Part shown: piece by piece, positions 6,830-15,431 of the stretch
Layout: each line of letters opens with the position of its first letter
How positions within the stretch are numbered: the first letter of the stretch is position 1
From: UBA10649 sp963793105
GTDB taxonomy: Bacteria; Actinomycetota; Actinomycetes; S36-B12
Assembly (NCBI GenBank): GCA_963793105.1
Contig: CAWBZB010000004.1
Span: 310,001-374,000 of the forward strand
Direction: 5' to 3'
Length of the DNA: 64,000 nt
Program-made: the position numbers and the translations under genes
The notes under the pieces: generated by a model
The model's input: only the letters and a program-made list of their open reading frames with translations
Told to the model about the DNA's origin: nothing
Database searches by the model: none

Positions 6830-9331
6830 TCACGCGTCGGCGCGAATCGCTCCCGGCGGGCTGATGACGACCCGGTTGCGTCCGCTGCGCTTGGCCTCGT
6901 AGAGGGCGGCATCCGCTCGGGTCATCGCCTCCTGCGCGTCCGAGCCGTACTCGGTCACGGCCACGCCGATGCTGAGCTGGGGCGTCACGGCGGCATCGGC
7001 GACCTGCACCGGCCGCCGCACGGCCTCCGCGATCTTCTCCGCGACATGCGCGGCATCGGGTGCGTCCCGGACACCGTCGAGAACAACGACGAACTCGTCC
7101 CCGCCCAGTCTCGCGACCACGTCGTCCTCGCGCAGCGCCCCTCGAATCTGCCGGGCAACCGACGCCAGCACCTCGTCACCCGCCGCGTGACCGAAGTCGT
7201 CGTTGACGTCCTTGAAATGATCGACGTCGCAGTACAGGACCGCGATCTGGGTGCCGGACCTCGGGACGCGGGCGAAGATCTCCTCGAGCCGGCGCCCCAG
7301 CTGACGGCGGTTCCCGACGCCGGTGAGGAGGTCCTGGTCCGCCTGGCGTCCCAGCACCTGCCTGGCCTCGAACCGGTCCGACACGTCCCGCCACGTCAGG
7401 CTGATCCCGTCGCCGACCCGCACCGCGCGATTGTCGAAGTACCGCGTCACCCCGTCGAAGGGACTGGTGAACGGGTCGTCGTCCATCGCCAGCGCCGTGC
7501 CGGTCTCCACCACCTGGGCGTACCGTTCCAGCAGCCCGGAAGGCGCGTGCTCGGGGAACAGGCCCATGAGCCGCTCGCCGACCAGCTCCTCACGCGACGT
7601 ACGGTTCGCGGCTATCGCGGCATCGTTGACGTCGACGTACTCGAAGTCGACGATCCGACCGGAGTCGTCGCGCACGGCCGAGAGCAGCACCCAGGGGTCG
7701 ATCAGGCTGCCGATCACGCCGCGCAGCATCCTCTCGCGCTTCTCCAGTTCGACCGCCGCGTCATGCTCGGTCTGGATGTCCCGGAGCGCGTCGATGCCGC
7801 CGGCGATCACGCCGCCCTCGCCCACCAAAGCCCGGCCGTGCACACTCATCCACCTCCACTGCCCGTCCTCGGTGGCAACGCGGGCAGTGGCGCGACCCTC
7901 GGTGCTTCCGCCTTCGATGACGGCTCGCTTTCGCTGGACCAACTGCTGGAGGTCATCGGGGTGCAGGTACTCGGAGAGGCGTCGCCCGATGACCTCGCCG
8001 GGCATCCATCCCAAGGCCTCCGCGATCGACGGCGAGACCCACTCCACGAGGCCGTTCGCGCCGCTGCGGATCACCACGTCCATGGAGTTGTCGGCCAGCA
8101 GCCGATACTGAGCCTGCTCCAGTGCCAGTGCCTCGGCGGCCAGATGCTGATCGGTCCGGTCGCGCCAGGTGATGCTGACGGCGTCCCCCACGCTCGCCAC
8201 CCTGATGTCGAACCAGCGCTCGTCCGGGCTGAACACGCTGGGCATGCGCACGGCGTCGAGCTCGAGGGGGGTGTCCGATTCCAGAGCTCGCCGAACCATG
8301 TCCAGGATCGCGTCCACGGCAGCGCCGGGATAGGCCTGAATGAGCGTCCTTCCCACCAGGGCCTGGGCCGGCACTCCCAGGTAGCGTCCCGTCGCGGAGT
8401 TCGCCAACCGGAACCGGACATCGACGACTTCGCCGTCCTGACGGACGGGCTCGACCAGGACCAGAGGGTCCAGCATGGAGTCGAGCACCCCTGTCAGCTC
8501 CACCTGCGCGAGCTCACGTTCGGTGACGTCGATGATCTGCGCCACGAAGTAGCCGACCGAGCGATCAGCGCGGCGCACGCAGGAGATGGACAGGTCACCC
8601 CAGACGAGCGAACCGTCCGGCCGCGCGAACCGCTTGAGCAGTCGGTAGCTGTTCCGGCGATCCGCGAGCAGATCGCCCAGCAGTTCGCGTTCCCCCTCGA
8701 CGACGCCCGGTTCAGTGAGGTCCTCCCAGGATGCGGCGATCAGCTCCTCCTCCGTCCGCCCGAACAGCCGGCACAGCGATTCGTTCACGCGCAGGAGCCG
8801 GCCATCGGGCGACGTCAGGGACATCCCGACCGCAGAGTGGTCCATGAGGATGCCGAAGAGCTCCTGGCTCTCCGCGAAGGCGTGCAGCGCCTCCTCTCGT
8901 TCGGTGACGTCGGTGATCTGCGAGATGAACCAGCGGACCGAACCGTCCGCGGAGCGCACGCACGATACGGACAGGTCACCCCAGACCACCGTCTCGTCGG
9001 CGCGAATGAATCGCTTGAGGAAGCGGTACTGGTCCCGCCTTCCCGCCAGCAGGTCATCGACCAGCGCGAGGTCCGCATCGAGATCGTCCGGGTGCGTGAG
9101 CTCCTGCCACGTGCTCGATCTCAGTTCGTCGGCGTCCCTGCCCAGCAGCGCGCACAGCGAGTCGTTGACTCGCAGGAACTGGCCGTCCGGGGACACCAGG
9201 CACATGCCCACCGCCGCGCGGTCCACCGCGAGCCTGAACAGGTCCTCCCCGTCGGCGGGGACGTCATCCGGATCCACGTCTGCGCGCGCGTCAGCCGACC
9301 CACGGGATGCCGGGCCGTCCCCTGCGCGCAT
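6830..9331 (-). CDS. Soluble diguanylate cyclase with five PAS domains
   Basis: An 833-residue cytosolic signalling protein that should make cyclic di-GMP. Five PAS/PAC units occupy about residues 30-145, 155-272, 282-394, 405-520 and 535-652, followed by a GGDEF domain (about 665-825). The active loop is intact, G-G-D-E-F at 743-747, and the inhibitory RxxD site (R734-E-D-D737) is at the correct five-residue distance. PAS1 and PAS2 are clearly duplicates (shared V-W-G-D-L-S and D-V-T-E-R-E); PAS3 resembles PAS5. No signal peptide, membrane segment or EAL domain is present. I chose the ATG at 9331, preceded by AGGAGGGG, over a GTG 39 bases upstream. It is a lone signalling gene between yraN and rnhB. 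Confidence 0.9.
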   Translation of the reverse strand: MRAGDGPASRGSADARADVDPDDVPADGEDLFRLAVDRAAVGMCLVSPDGQFLRVNDSLCALLGRDADELRSSTWQELTHPDDLDADLALVDDLLAGRRDQYRFLKRFIRADETVVWGDLSVSCVRSADGSVRWFISQITDVTEREEALHAFAESQELFGILMDHSAVGMSLTSPDGRLLRVNESLCRLFGRTEEELIAASWEDLTEPGVVEGERELLGDLLADRRNSYRLLKRFARPDGSLVWGDLSISCVRRADRSVGYFVAQIIDVTERELAQVELTGVLDSMLDPLVLVEPVRQDGEVVDVRFRLANSATGRYLGVPAQALVGRTLIQAYPGAAVDAILDMVRRALESDTPLELDAVRMPSVFSPDERWFDIRVASVGDAVSITWRDRTDQHLAAEALALEQAQYRLLADNSMDVVIRSGANGLVEWVSPSIAEALGWMPGEVIGRRLSEYLHPDDLQQLVQRKRAVIEGGSTEGRATARVATEDGQWRWMSVHGRALVGEGGVIAGGIDALRDIQTEHDAAVELEKRERMLRGVIGSLIDPWVLLSAVRDDSGRIVDFEYVDVNDAAIAANRTSREELVGERLMGLFPEHAPSGLLERYAQVVETGTALAMDDDPFTSPFDGVTRYFDNRAVRVGDGISLTWRDVSDRFEARQVLGRQADQDLLTGVGNRRQLGRRLEEIFARVPRSGTQIAVLYCDVDHFKDVNDDFGHAAGDEVLASVARQIRGALREDDVVARLGGDEFVVVLDGVRDAPDAAHVAEKIAEAVRRPVQVADAAVTPQLSIGVAVTEYGSDAQEAMTRADAALYEAKRSGRNRVVISPPGAIRADA

Positions 9332-9396
9332 GGCCCCTCCTGACGCGGCTGTCCCCGCGTAGGGCCTCACCGTACCCTTGCTCGCCCCCGGACGCG

Positions 9397-10089
9397 TTAA
9401 CGTGCGAGGGTGGGCCGATCGCCGTCGCCCGTGGGCAGCTTCCAGCTTCGACGATGCTCCCGGCTGGGCCCGCGCTCCCGGAGCGCGGCAATGTGATCAG
9501 CACTCGCGTAGCCCTTGTTCTCGGCCCATCCGTAGTGCGGGAACTGGGCCGACAGGTCGACCATGATCATGTCGCGCTCGGTCTTCGCCAGGACGCTGGC
9601 CGCGGCCACCGACGCGCAGGTGAGATCGGCCTTGACCCGGGTGGTGACGGGCGCTGGCCACTCCCCTTCGGGATCCGGCTCATCCAGGAGGCTGCCCTGT
9701 CCCGGCGTGGTCAGCCAGTCGTGACTGCCGTCCAGGAGGATGGCATCGGGCTGCTCAGGGAGCGAGGCCAGCGCCCGTCGCCCGGCCCGCCTGAGCGCCG
9801 CGATGATCCCCACCTCGTCGATCTCCTCGGCCGACGCGTGCCCGACCGCGTGCCCGATGGCCCACCGCCTGATCCTCGGCGCGAGGTCCGCGCGCGCGCG
9901 CGGCGTGAGCAGCTTGCTGTCGCGGACTCCGGGCAACGACCGCCGAACGGAATCGTCCACGAGGACGACGCCCACGGACACCGGACCGCAGAGAGCTCCT
10001 CGGCCGACCTCGTCGATGCCGCAGACGACGCGGGCACCCGATCGGATCAGGTCGCGCTCCACGCGCAGGGAGACCTTCGCGGCTGGCAT
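9397..10089 (-). CDS. rnhB: Ribonuclease HII
   Basis: A 230-residue enzyme that cuts RNA in RNA-DNA hybrids and removes single ribonucleotides from DNA. The catalytic motif G-I-D-E-V-G-R-G (first Asp and Glu), the Asp in L-L-D-G-S-H and the Asp in K-A-D-L-T-C-A-S-V-A-A-A-S are all present, followed by G-Y-A-S-A-D-H. The ATG lies three bases after the lepB stop, so it is co-transcribed with the two signal peptidase genes and rplS, an arrangement common in actinobacteria. Confidence 0.95.
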   Translation of the reverse strand: MPAAKVSLRVERDLIRSGARVVCGIDEVGRGALCGPVSVGVVLVDDSVRRSLPGVRDSKLLTPRARADLAPRIRRWAIGHAVGHASAEEIDEVGIIAALRRAGRRALASLPEQPDAILLDGSHDWLTTPGQGSLLDEPDPEGEWPAPVTTRVKADLTCASVAAASVLAKTERDMIMVDLSAQFPHYGWAENKGYASADHIAALRERGPSREHRRSWKLPTGDGDRPTLAR

Positions 10090-10092
10090 CGG

Positions 10093-10857
10093 CTAGGGGG
10101 TGGAACCCTGAGTGATCTCGGCGTTCCCGTAGATGTCCGGGATGGGGACCGTGCCGAACCGGTTGAAGGGCCAGACCACCAGGACGACCCGGCCGACCAC
10201 GTCGCCTGCCGGCACGGCTCCGCTGTCCGTCTCGAGGTGGTACCGGGAGTCCCGGGAGTCGCCGCGGTTGTCGCCCATGACGAAGACGCTGTCCGGCGGC
10301 ACCACGACATCGAACTGGACCTGGTTGGTCGGTCCCTTGACGTAGTCCTCGATCAGCGGCACCCCGTTGAGGACGATGCGGCCGTCGTCGGTGCAGCAGG
10401 AGATCCGGTCGCCCTCGATCCCGATGGCGCGCTTCACCAGGTCCTGGCCGCTGTCGCTCGGCAGGAGGCCGATGAAGGTGAGACCGGTGCGGATCGCTCC
10501 TCGCGCACCCCCCGCTGGCGGCGGTGGGTCCGGCAGCCAGCCACCCGGGTCCTTGAAGACGACGACCTCTCCACGGCTGACATCCGACATCGTGGTCGTG
10601 ATCTTCGACGCGATGATGCGGTCGCTGATGAGCAGCGTGTCCTCCATTGAGGCGCTCGGGACGAAGAAGGCCTGCACCAGGAAGGCCCGCACGAGCGCCG
10701 ACAGGACGAGGGCGGACACCACGATGATCGCCGTCTCCCCGAACCATCGGCCGATCCCGCTTCCCTGCGGCCGCGGGGCCTGCCCGCGTGCATGCCGGCC
10801 ACGACCGGGCGGCGGATCGGGCAGCGGGCCATGCGGATCCCGTGCGGAGACGGCCAC
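10093..10857 (-). CDS. lepB: Type I signal peptidase (second of two)
   Basis: A 254-residue membrane protease that removes signal peptides of exported proteins. After a Pro/Arg-rich cytosolic N-terminus there is one membrane segment (residues 41-62), then the catalytic serine S70 in P-S-A-S-M-E-D-T and the catalytic lysine K142 in D-L-V-K-R-A-I-G. The later signature M-G-D-N-R-G-D-S-R-D-S is present. The GTG start shares a base with the stop of the upstream lepB (TAGTG), which fixes the start and indicates coupling. Tandem lepB genes behind rplS are typical of actinobacteria. Confidence 0.93.
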   Translation of the reverse strand: MAVSARDPHGPLPDPPPGRGRHARGQAPRPQGSGIGRWFGETAIIVVSALVLSALVRAFLVQAFFVPSASMEDTLLISDRIIASKITTTMSDVSRGEVVVFKDPGGWLPDPPPPAGGARGAIRTGLTFIGLLPSDSGQDLVKRAIGIEGDRISCCTDDGRIVLNGVPLIEDYVKGPTNQVQFDVVVPPDSVFVMGDNRGDSRDSRYHLETDSGAVPAGDVVGRVVLVVWPFNRFGTVPIPDIYGNAEITQGSTP

Positions 10858-11612
10858 TAGGAGCCCCCGTCCGCACTCGGGACGGTGGCGAAGGACTCCG
10901 GGATCGGCAGCGCCTGGACACGCGACAACGGCCACAGCACGGCCATGGCCCGGCCCACGACCTTGGACGCCGGAACGAAGCCGCCCCCAGGGTCGCCCAG
11001 GTGGGCGCGGGAGTCGGCCGAGTTGGAGCGGTGGTCGCCCATGACCCACAGCATGCCCTGCGGCACGACGACATCGAAGTCTTGGGTGCTCGGCGCGTCG
11101 CCGGGGTACAGGTAGCCGTCCTCGCTCAGCGGCACGTCGTTCACGCTGATCCGGCCCCCTTCGTCACAGCAGGTCACCCGGTCGCCACCGACGCCTATGA
11201 CTCGCTTGACGAAGTCCGTCGAATCCGGAGGTACCACGCCGATCGACTGTCCCACCCAGGTCAGCGCGCCGACGACCGGGTTGCGGCGCGGCGTGGCGGT
11301 GGCCGGCACGAAGGAGTCGGCGCCGTCGAAGACCACCACGTCGCCGCGCTCGATATCCCGCAGGTGGTAGACCACCCGGTTCACCAGGACGCGGTCACCG
11401 ATGCCCAGGGTCTCCTCCATCGAACCCGAGGGGATGGAGAAGGGCTTGACGACGAACGTGGTGATGAGGAGCACCACCCCGATCGCGATCCCGATCGTGA
11501 GCGGGATGTCCCACCATGCCTGACGGTCCCGGACTTCGTCTCCCGAACTGCCACTGCTCATGTCGCGCGCAGGCCGCGATTCCGGCGTCCGGTCACCCGG
11601 CCCGACGGCCAA
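10857..11612 (-). CDS. lepB: Type I signal peptidase (first of two)
   Basis: A 251-residue signal peptidase with one membrane segment (about residues 35-56), catalytic serine S64 in I-P-S-G-S-M-E-E-T-L, catalytic lysine K136 in D-F-V-K-R-V-I-G, and the signature M-G-D-H-R-S-N-S-A-D-S. The start is uncertain: the listed TTG is three bases from the rplS stop with GAGG upstream, while an ATG at 11561 lacks a ribosome site. The protein shares the core with its downstream paralogue but differs in the loop regions, so the two may differ in substrate preference. Confidence 0.9.
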   Translation of the reverse strand: MAVGPGDRTPESRPARDMSSGSSGDEVRDRQAWWDIPLTIGIAIGVVLLITTFVVKPFSIPSGSMEETLGIGDRVLVNRVVYHLRDIERGDVVVFDGADSFVPATATPRRNPVVGALTWVGQSIGVVPPDSTDFVKRVIGVGGDRVTCCDEGGRISVNDVPLSEDGYLYPGDAPSTQDFDVVVPQGMLWVMGDHRSNSADSRAHLGDPGGGFVPASKVVGRAMAVLWPLSRVQALPIPESFATVPSADGGS

Positions 11613-11617
11613 CAGGC

Positions 11618-11980
11618 TCAGGCCTCGGTCTTGACGTTCTCGCGACGCTCGCGGATCTTGGCCTTCTTGCCGCGCAGGTCCCGCAGGTAGTACAGCTTGG
11701 CGCGCCGCACATCACCGCGGGTGACGACCTCGATCTTCTCGATGATCGGAGTGTGCAGGGGGAAGGTCCGCTCGACGCCGACGCCGTACGACACCTTCCG
11801 GATGGTGAAGGTCTCGCTGATGCCAGCTCCCGAACGAGCGATGACGACGCCCTGGAAGACCTGCACACGGGTCTTGTTGCCTTCAACGACCTTGACGTGC
11901 ACCTTCATGGTGTCACCGGCCCGGAAGTCGGGGAGATCGGACTTGAGCGAGGCTGCGTCAACAACGTCGAGGGTCTTCAT
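11618..11980 (-). CDS. rplS: 50S ribosomal protein L19
   Basis: The 120-residue large-subunit protein begins M-K-T-L-D-V-V-D-A-A-S-L and carries the L19 core: F-R-A-G-D-T-M-K-V-H-V-K-V, Q-V-F-Q-G-V-V-I-A-R and K-L-Y-Y-L-R-D-L-R-G-K-K-A-K-I. The frame is open far upstream, but the ATG at 11980 starts the homology and has AGGAAG upstream. It leads rplS-lepB-lepB-rnhB and has its own promoter at 12137-12165. Confidence 0.97.
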   Translation of the reverse strand: MKTLDVVDAASLKSDLPDFRAGDTMKVHVKVVEGNKTRVQVFQGVVIARSGAGISETFTIRKVSYGVGVERTFPLHTPIIEKIEVVTRGDVRRAKLYYLRDLRGKKAKIRERRENVKTEA

Positions 11981-12136
11981 GGCGGTGTCGCTTCCTGCAG
12001 GCGCCACAGGTCGCCCACTGTTGTGGGATGAGAGGTACTGCGTCGCGGCCGAGGCCGGGTGCCCTGCCGAACCGCGTCCCCTGTGGCGGGGCGGTCCGAG
12101 GTCCGTCCTAGGACGAACCGACGAATGAGCCCTCGT

Positions 12137-12165
12137 AGTCTGCCACGATGGGGGCCGGCGGCCAA
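12137..12165 (-). promoter_or_regulatory. Promoter of rplS
   Basis: On the minus strand TTGGCC (12165-12160), a 17-base spacer, then TGG-CAGACT with the -10 at 12142-12137. Transcription would start near 12130, giving a leader of about 150 bases that includes the 10-base palindrome GTCCTAGGAC. The same TTGG and TGG-CAGA patterns recur before rpsP. Confidence 0.6.
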
Positions 12166-12220
12166 AACCAGGGCGTCGGGTGCCCGATCCACACGCCCAC
12201 CAGAGCGAGGGGGAGCAACC

Positions 12221-13870
12221 ATGACCGTCCACCCGCGTGCCGGCCTCCAGGCTGAGGCGACCGATCTTGTCGACGTCGCAGGGCTGCTCGATGCGTACTC
12301 CGCCATCCACCCGGATCCGTCCGATCCCGGTCAGCGCGTCGCCTTCGGCACCTCGGGCCACCGTGGTTCGGCCCTGGACGGAGCCTTCAACGACGACCAC
12401 ATCGCGGCAACGACCCAGGCCATCTGCGACCACCGGGCCGCCAGCGGGATCAGCGGACCCCTGTTCCTGGCCCGCGACACGCACGCCCTGAGCGAGCCGG
12501 CCTGGGAGACCGCCTTGGAGGTGCTGGCCGCGAACAGCGTCCGGGTCCTGATCGACTCCGAGGACGGCTTCACGCCCACGCCGGCGCTCTCCCACGCCAT
12601 CCTCGCCCACAACCGCGGTCTCGGTCCGGCCGATCCCGGACGCGCCGACGGCATCGTGGTCACCCCGTCGCACAACCCCCCGCGCGACGGCGGGTTCAAG
12701 TACAACCCGCCGGACGGCGGCCCCGCGGGCGGGGACATCACCGGTCCGGTGCAGGATCAGGCGAACGCCTACCTCGTGGCCGGCCTAGCCGGCGTGCGAA
12801 GGGTGCCGGTCGGTACGGCCATCTCCGCCGACACCACCGGACGCTACGACTTCAGGGGCACGTACGTCGACGACCTGCCGAACGTCATCGACGTGGCCAG
12901 CATCCGGACGGCCGGGATCCGAATCGGGGCCGACCCTCTCGGCGGGGCGAGCGTGGCCTACTGGGGGGCCATCGCCGATCGGCACGGACTCGACCTCACC
13001 GTCGTCAACCCGGTCGTCGATCCGGCCTGGCCCTTCATGACCCTGGACTGGGACGGCAAGATCCGCATGGACTGCTCCTCCCCCTACGCCATGGCCTCGC
13101 TGATCGCCCGCCGCGACGAGTTCGCGATCGCCACGGGCAACGACGCGGACTCCGACCGGCACGGCATCGTGACCCCCGATGGCGGGCTGATGAACCCGAA
13201 CCACTTCCTCGCCGTCGCGATCGACTACCTGATGGCGCACCGGCCGCACTGGCGCCCGGATGCGGCGATCGGCAAGACCGTCGTCAGCAGCTCGATGATC
13301 GACCGGGTCGCGGCGGCCCTGGGCCGGCGCCTGTGGGAGGTGCCGGTCGGGTTCAAGTGGTTCGTGCCCGGACTGATCGACGGCTCGGTGGCCTTCGGCG
13401 GCGAGGAGAGCGCCGGTGCCTCCTTCCTGCGTCGAGACGGCTCGGTCTGGACGACCGACAAGGACGGCATCATCGCTGCGCTGCTGGCGTCGGAGATCCT
13501 CGCCGTGACGGGCGAGTCCCCGTCGCAGCGGTATCGCGACCTCACGGCGCGTTTCGGCGATCCCTCCTACGCACGGGTCGATGCCCCCGCGAGCCGCGAG
13601 CAGAAGGCAGCACTGGGTCGGCTCTCGCCCGATCAGGTCACGGCGACGGAGCTGGCGGGTGAACCCATCACTGCGCGGCTCACGCACGCGCCCGGGAACG
13701 GCGCAGCCATCGGCGGCCTGAAGGTCACGACCGAGAACGGCTGGTTCGCCGCCCGGCCTTCCGGCACCGAGGACGTGTACAAGATCTACGCGGAGTCCTT
13801 CCGCGGGCCCGAGCATCTCGCGCTCATCCAGGAGGACGCCAAGGCGGTGGTGACCTCCGCGCTGGCCTGA
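12221..13870 (+). CDS. pgm: Phosphoglucomutase (alpha-D-glucose phosphate-specific)
   Basis: A 549-residue enzyme interconverting glucose 1-phosphate and glucose 6-phosphate. The phosphoserine loop T-P-S-H-N-P-P-R-D-G-G-F, the magnesium loop G-N-D-A-D-S-D-R-H-G, the sugar-binding G-G-E-E-S-A-G-A-S-F and the phosphate-binding R-P-S-G-T-E-D are all present, and length matches the Pgm subfamily. The ATG at 12221 has GAGGGGGAG upstream; the open frame before it has no homology. It stands alone on the plus strand, divergent from rplS and convergent with trmD. It probably links glycolysis to glycogen and cell-wall sugars. Confidence 0.95.
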   Translation: MTVHPRAGLQAEATDLVDVAGLLDAYSAIHPDPSDPGQRVAFGTSGHRGSALDGAFNDDHIAATTQAICDHRAASGISGPLFLARDTHALSEPAWETALEVLAANSVRVLIDSEDGFTPTPALSHAILAHNRGLGPADPGRADGIVVTPSHNPPRDGGFKYNPPDGGPAGGDITGPVQDQANAYLVAGLAGVRRVPVGTAISADTTGRYDFRGTYVDDLPNVIDVASIRTAGIRIGADPLGGASVAYWGAIADRHGLDLTVVNPVVDPAWPFMTLDWDGKIRMDCSSPYAMASLIARRDEFAIATGNDADSDRHGIVTPDGGLMNPNHFLAVAIDYLMAHRPHWRPDAAIGKTVVSSSMIDRVAAALGRRLWEVPVGFKWFVPGLIDGSVAFGGEESAGASFLRRDGSVWTTDKDGIIAALLASEILAVTGESPSQRYRDLTARFGDPSYARVDAPASREQKAALGRLSPDQVTATELAGEPITARLTHAPGNGAAIGGLKVTTENGWFAARPSGTEDVYKIYAESFRGPEHLALIQEDAKAVVTSALA

Positions 13871-13955
13871 TCGCGGGTCACGGAATCACCTGCCAGCCGT
13901 TCGTACCCTCGTTCGAGGACGTGAGAACGCGGCAGTCCGCCCGGCGGGTGGGCGC

Positions 13956-14672
13956 TCAGTCCTCGGCCACGAGGTCCTGCCGACGGGACCGCGTGCGCTC
14001 GCGTGCCTGGGCCAGGCGCCAGTCCGCGATGCGCCCGTGATGGCCGCTGAGCAGCACCTCGGGGACCTCGAGCCCGCGCCACTCCGCAGGCTTGGTGTAC
14101 GCCGGTCCCTCGAGGAGTCCCGCCATCGGTCCGTCGGCGAACGAATCGTCCGTGACGCTGTCCTCGTTGCCCAGAACCCCGGGCAGCAGCCGGGCGACCG
14201 CCTCGACCATCACCAGGACCGCGGCCTCGCCGCCGGCGAGCACGTAGTCGCCGATGGAGACCTCGTGCACGCCCGTCCACCCGGGCTGCTCGGCGTAGTA
14301 CTGCGCCACCCGTCCGTCGATGCCCTCGTAGCGACCGCAGGCGAACACCAGCCAGTCGGCGCCAGACCAGTCCTGGGCGGTCCGCTGACCGAACGACACT
14401 CCCGCGGGCGTGGGGATGACCAGGGTCGGGCTCCGCGACGGATCCGACGCGGCCACGGAGTCGAGGGCCTCTCCCCACGGAACCGGGCTCATCACCATCC
14501 CGGGACCGCCCCCGTACGGGGTGTCGTCGACCGTGTGATGGCGATCATGGGTGAACGAGCGCAGGTCGTGGACCCGCAGGTCGATCAATCCCGACTCGAC
14601 AGCCTTGCCCACGAGTGACAGGCGCAGGGGTTCGACGTACGCCGGGAAGATCGTGACGATGTCGATCCGCAT
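13956..14672 (-). CDS. trmD: tRNA (guanine-N1)-methyltransferase
   Basis: A 238-residue SPOUT methyltransferase that makes m1G37 in tRNAs and prevents frameshifting. It begins M-R-I-D-I-V-T-I-F-P and has the trefoil-knot motifs C-G-R-Y-E-G-I-D-G-R-V and I-G-D-Y-V-L-A-G-G-E-A-A, plus Y-G-G-G-P-G-M-V-M. The ATG overlaps the rimM stop as TGATG, which fixes the start. Last gene of rpsP-khpA-rimM-trmD, all nearly overlapping and so a single translationally coupled operon. Confidence 0.97.
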   Translation of the reverse strand: MRIDIVTIFPAYVEPLRLSLVGKAVESGLIDLRVHDLRSFTHDRHHTVDDTPYGGGPGMVMSPVPWGEALDSVAASDPSRSPTLVIPTPAGVSFGQRTAQDWSGADWLVFACGRYEGIDGRVAQYYAEQPGWTGVHEVSIGDYVLAGGEAAVLVMVEAVARLLPGVLGNEDSVTDDSFADGPMAGLLEGPAYTKPAEWRGLEVPEVLLSGHHGRIADWRLAQARERTRSRRQDLVAED

Positions 14673-15187
14673 CAGCCCTCGTCCTCCTCCAACAGCCCGG
14701 GAGGAGGGTCGATGACGATGCGTCTCGCCACCGGATCGACCTCGGGGACCATGGCCCGGACGAACGGGACGAGCACATCGCGCTCGTCCGCCGTTCGAAT
14801 CGCAAGGAGATCCTGCGCGGGCAGATGCACGACCTCGGTCACCAGTCCGACGTGAGCGCCGTCGGCGGTCGTCACCGCGCACCCGACGAGGGAACTGTCG
14901 TAGAACTCCTCCGGGTCGTCCGGGATCTCGTCCTCGTCACGTTCGACGTGCAGCAGCAGGCCCCGCAGTGCCTCCGCGGCATTCCGGTCGTCGACGCCCT
15001 GGAAGGTGATGAGCAGACGCCCCGAGTGCCAGTGCGTTCGGTCGACGGTCAGTTCGTGAACTGGTCCGTCGACGGACAGCACAGCACCCGGGGCGAAACG
15101 CTCGTCCGGTTCGTCGGTTCGCGACTCGACCGTGACTTCCCCGCGTATCCCGTGGGGCCGTCCGATGCGCCCGACGACGACGCGCAC
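14672..15187 (-). CDS. rimM: Ribosome maturation factor RimM
   Basis: A 171-residue 30S assembly factor. The N-terminal RimM domain begins V-G-R-I-G-R-P-H-G-I-R-G-E-V, the family signature, and the PRC-barrel domain follows from about residue 95 (Y-D-S-S-L-V-G-C-A-V). It helps S19 and 16S head-domain maturation. GTG start four bases after the khpA stop. Its position between rpsP and trmD is the canonical order. Confidence 0.95.
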   Translation of the reverse strand: MRVVVGRIGRPHGIRGEVTVESRTDEPDERFAPGAVLSVDGPVHELTVDRTHWHSGRLLITFQGVDDRNAAEALRGLLLHVERDEDEIPDDPEEFYDSSLVGCAVTTADGAHVGLVTEVVHLPAQDLLAIRTADERDVLVPFVRAMVPEVDPVARRIVIDPPPGLLEEDEG

Positions 15188-15191
15188 TCGG

Positions 15192-15431
15192 CTAGCGCTC
15201 GACGACGTCGAGGAAGTCGATGCGCACGCCGCGGTCGCCGTTCAAAGCCGTGATGACGGTGCGAAGGGCAGTGGCCGTGCGACCTGACCTGCCGATCACT
15301 CGGCCCATGTCGTCCGGGTGCACCCGCACGTCGAGCGAGCGTCCGCGCCGATTGGTGCGCATCTGCACGTCCACGTCGTCAGGATTGTCGACAATGCCGC
15401 GCACGAGGTGAGCCAGGGCGTCCTCGAGCAT
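15192..15431 (-). CDS. khpA: KH-domain RNA-binding protein KhpA
   Basis: A 79-residue single type-II KH-domain protein with the loop signature R-V-I-G-R-S-G-R-T-A. In Gram-positive bacteria KhpA binds RNA and, with KhpB, affects cell division and translation; here the role is inferred. The ATG overlaps the rpsP stop as TGATG, so expression is coupled to S16. It lies between rpsP and rimM, as in most actinobacteria and firmicutes. Confidence 0.93.
   Translation of the reverse strand: MLEDALAHLVRGIVDNPDDVDVQMRTNRRGRSLDVRVHPDDMGRVIGRSGRTATALRTVITALNGDRGVRIDFLDVVER

Noticed and set aside
7046..9343. A 765-residue open frame opposite the diguanylate cyclase gene
   Set aside because: It is the antisense shadow of a GC-rich gene: no domain, no ribosome site, and composition rich in Arg, His and Pro typical of shadow frames.
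13871..13955. Terminator between pgm and trmD
   Set aside because: Only short 5-bp inverted repeats are visible (cctcg-tt-cgagg and cgccc/gggcg), too weak to call.
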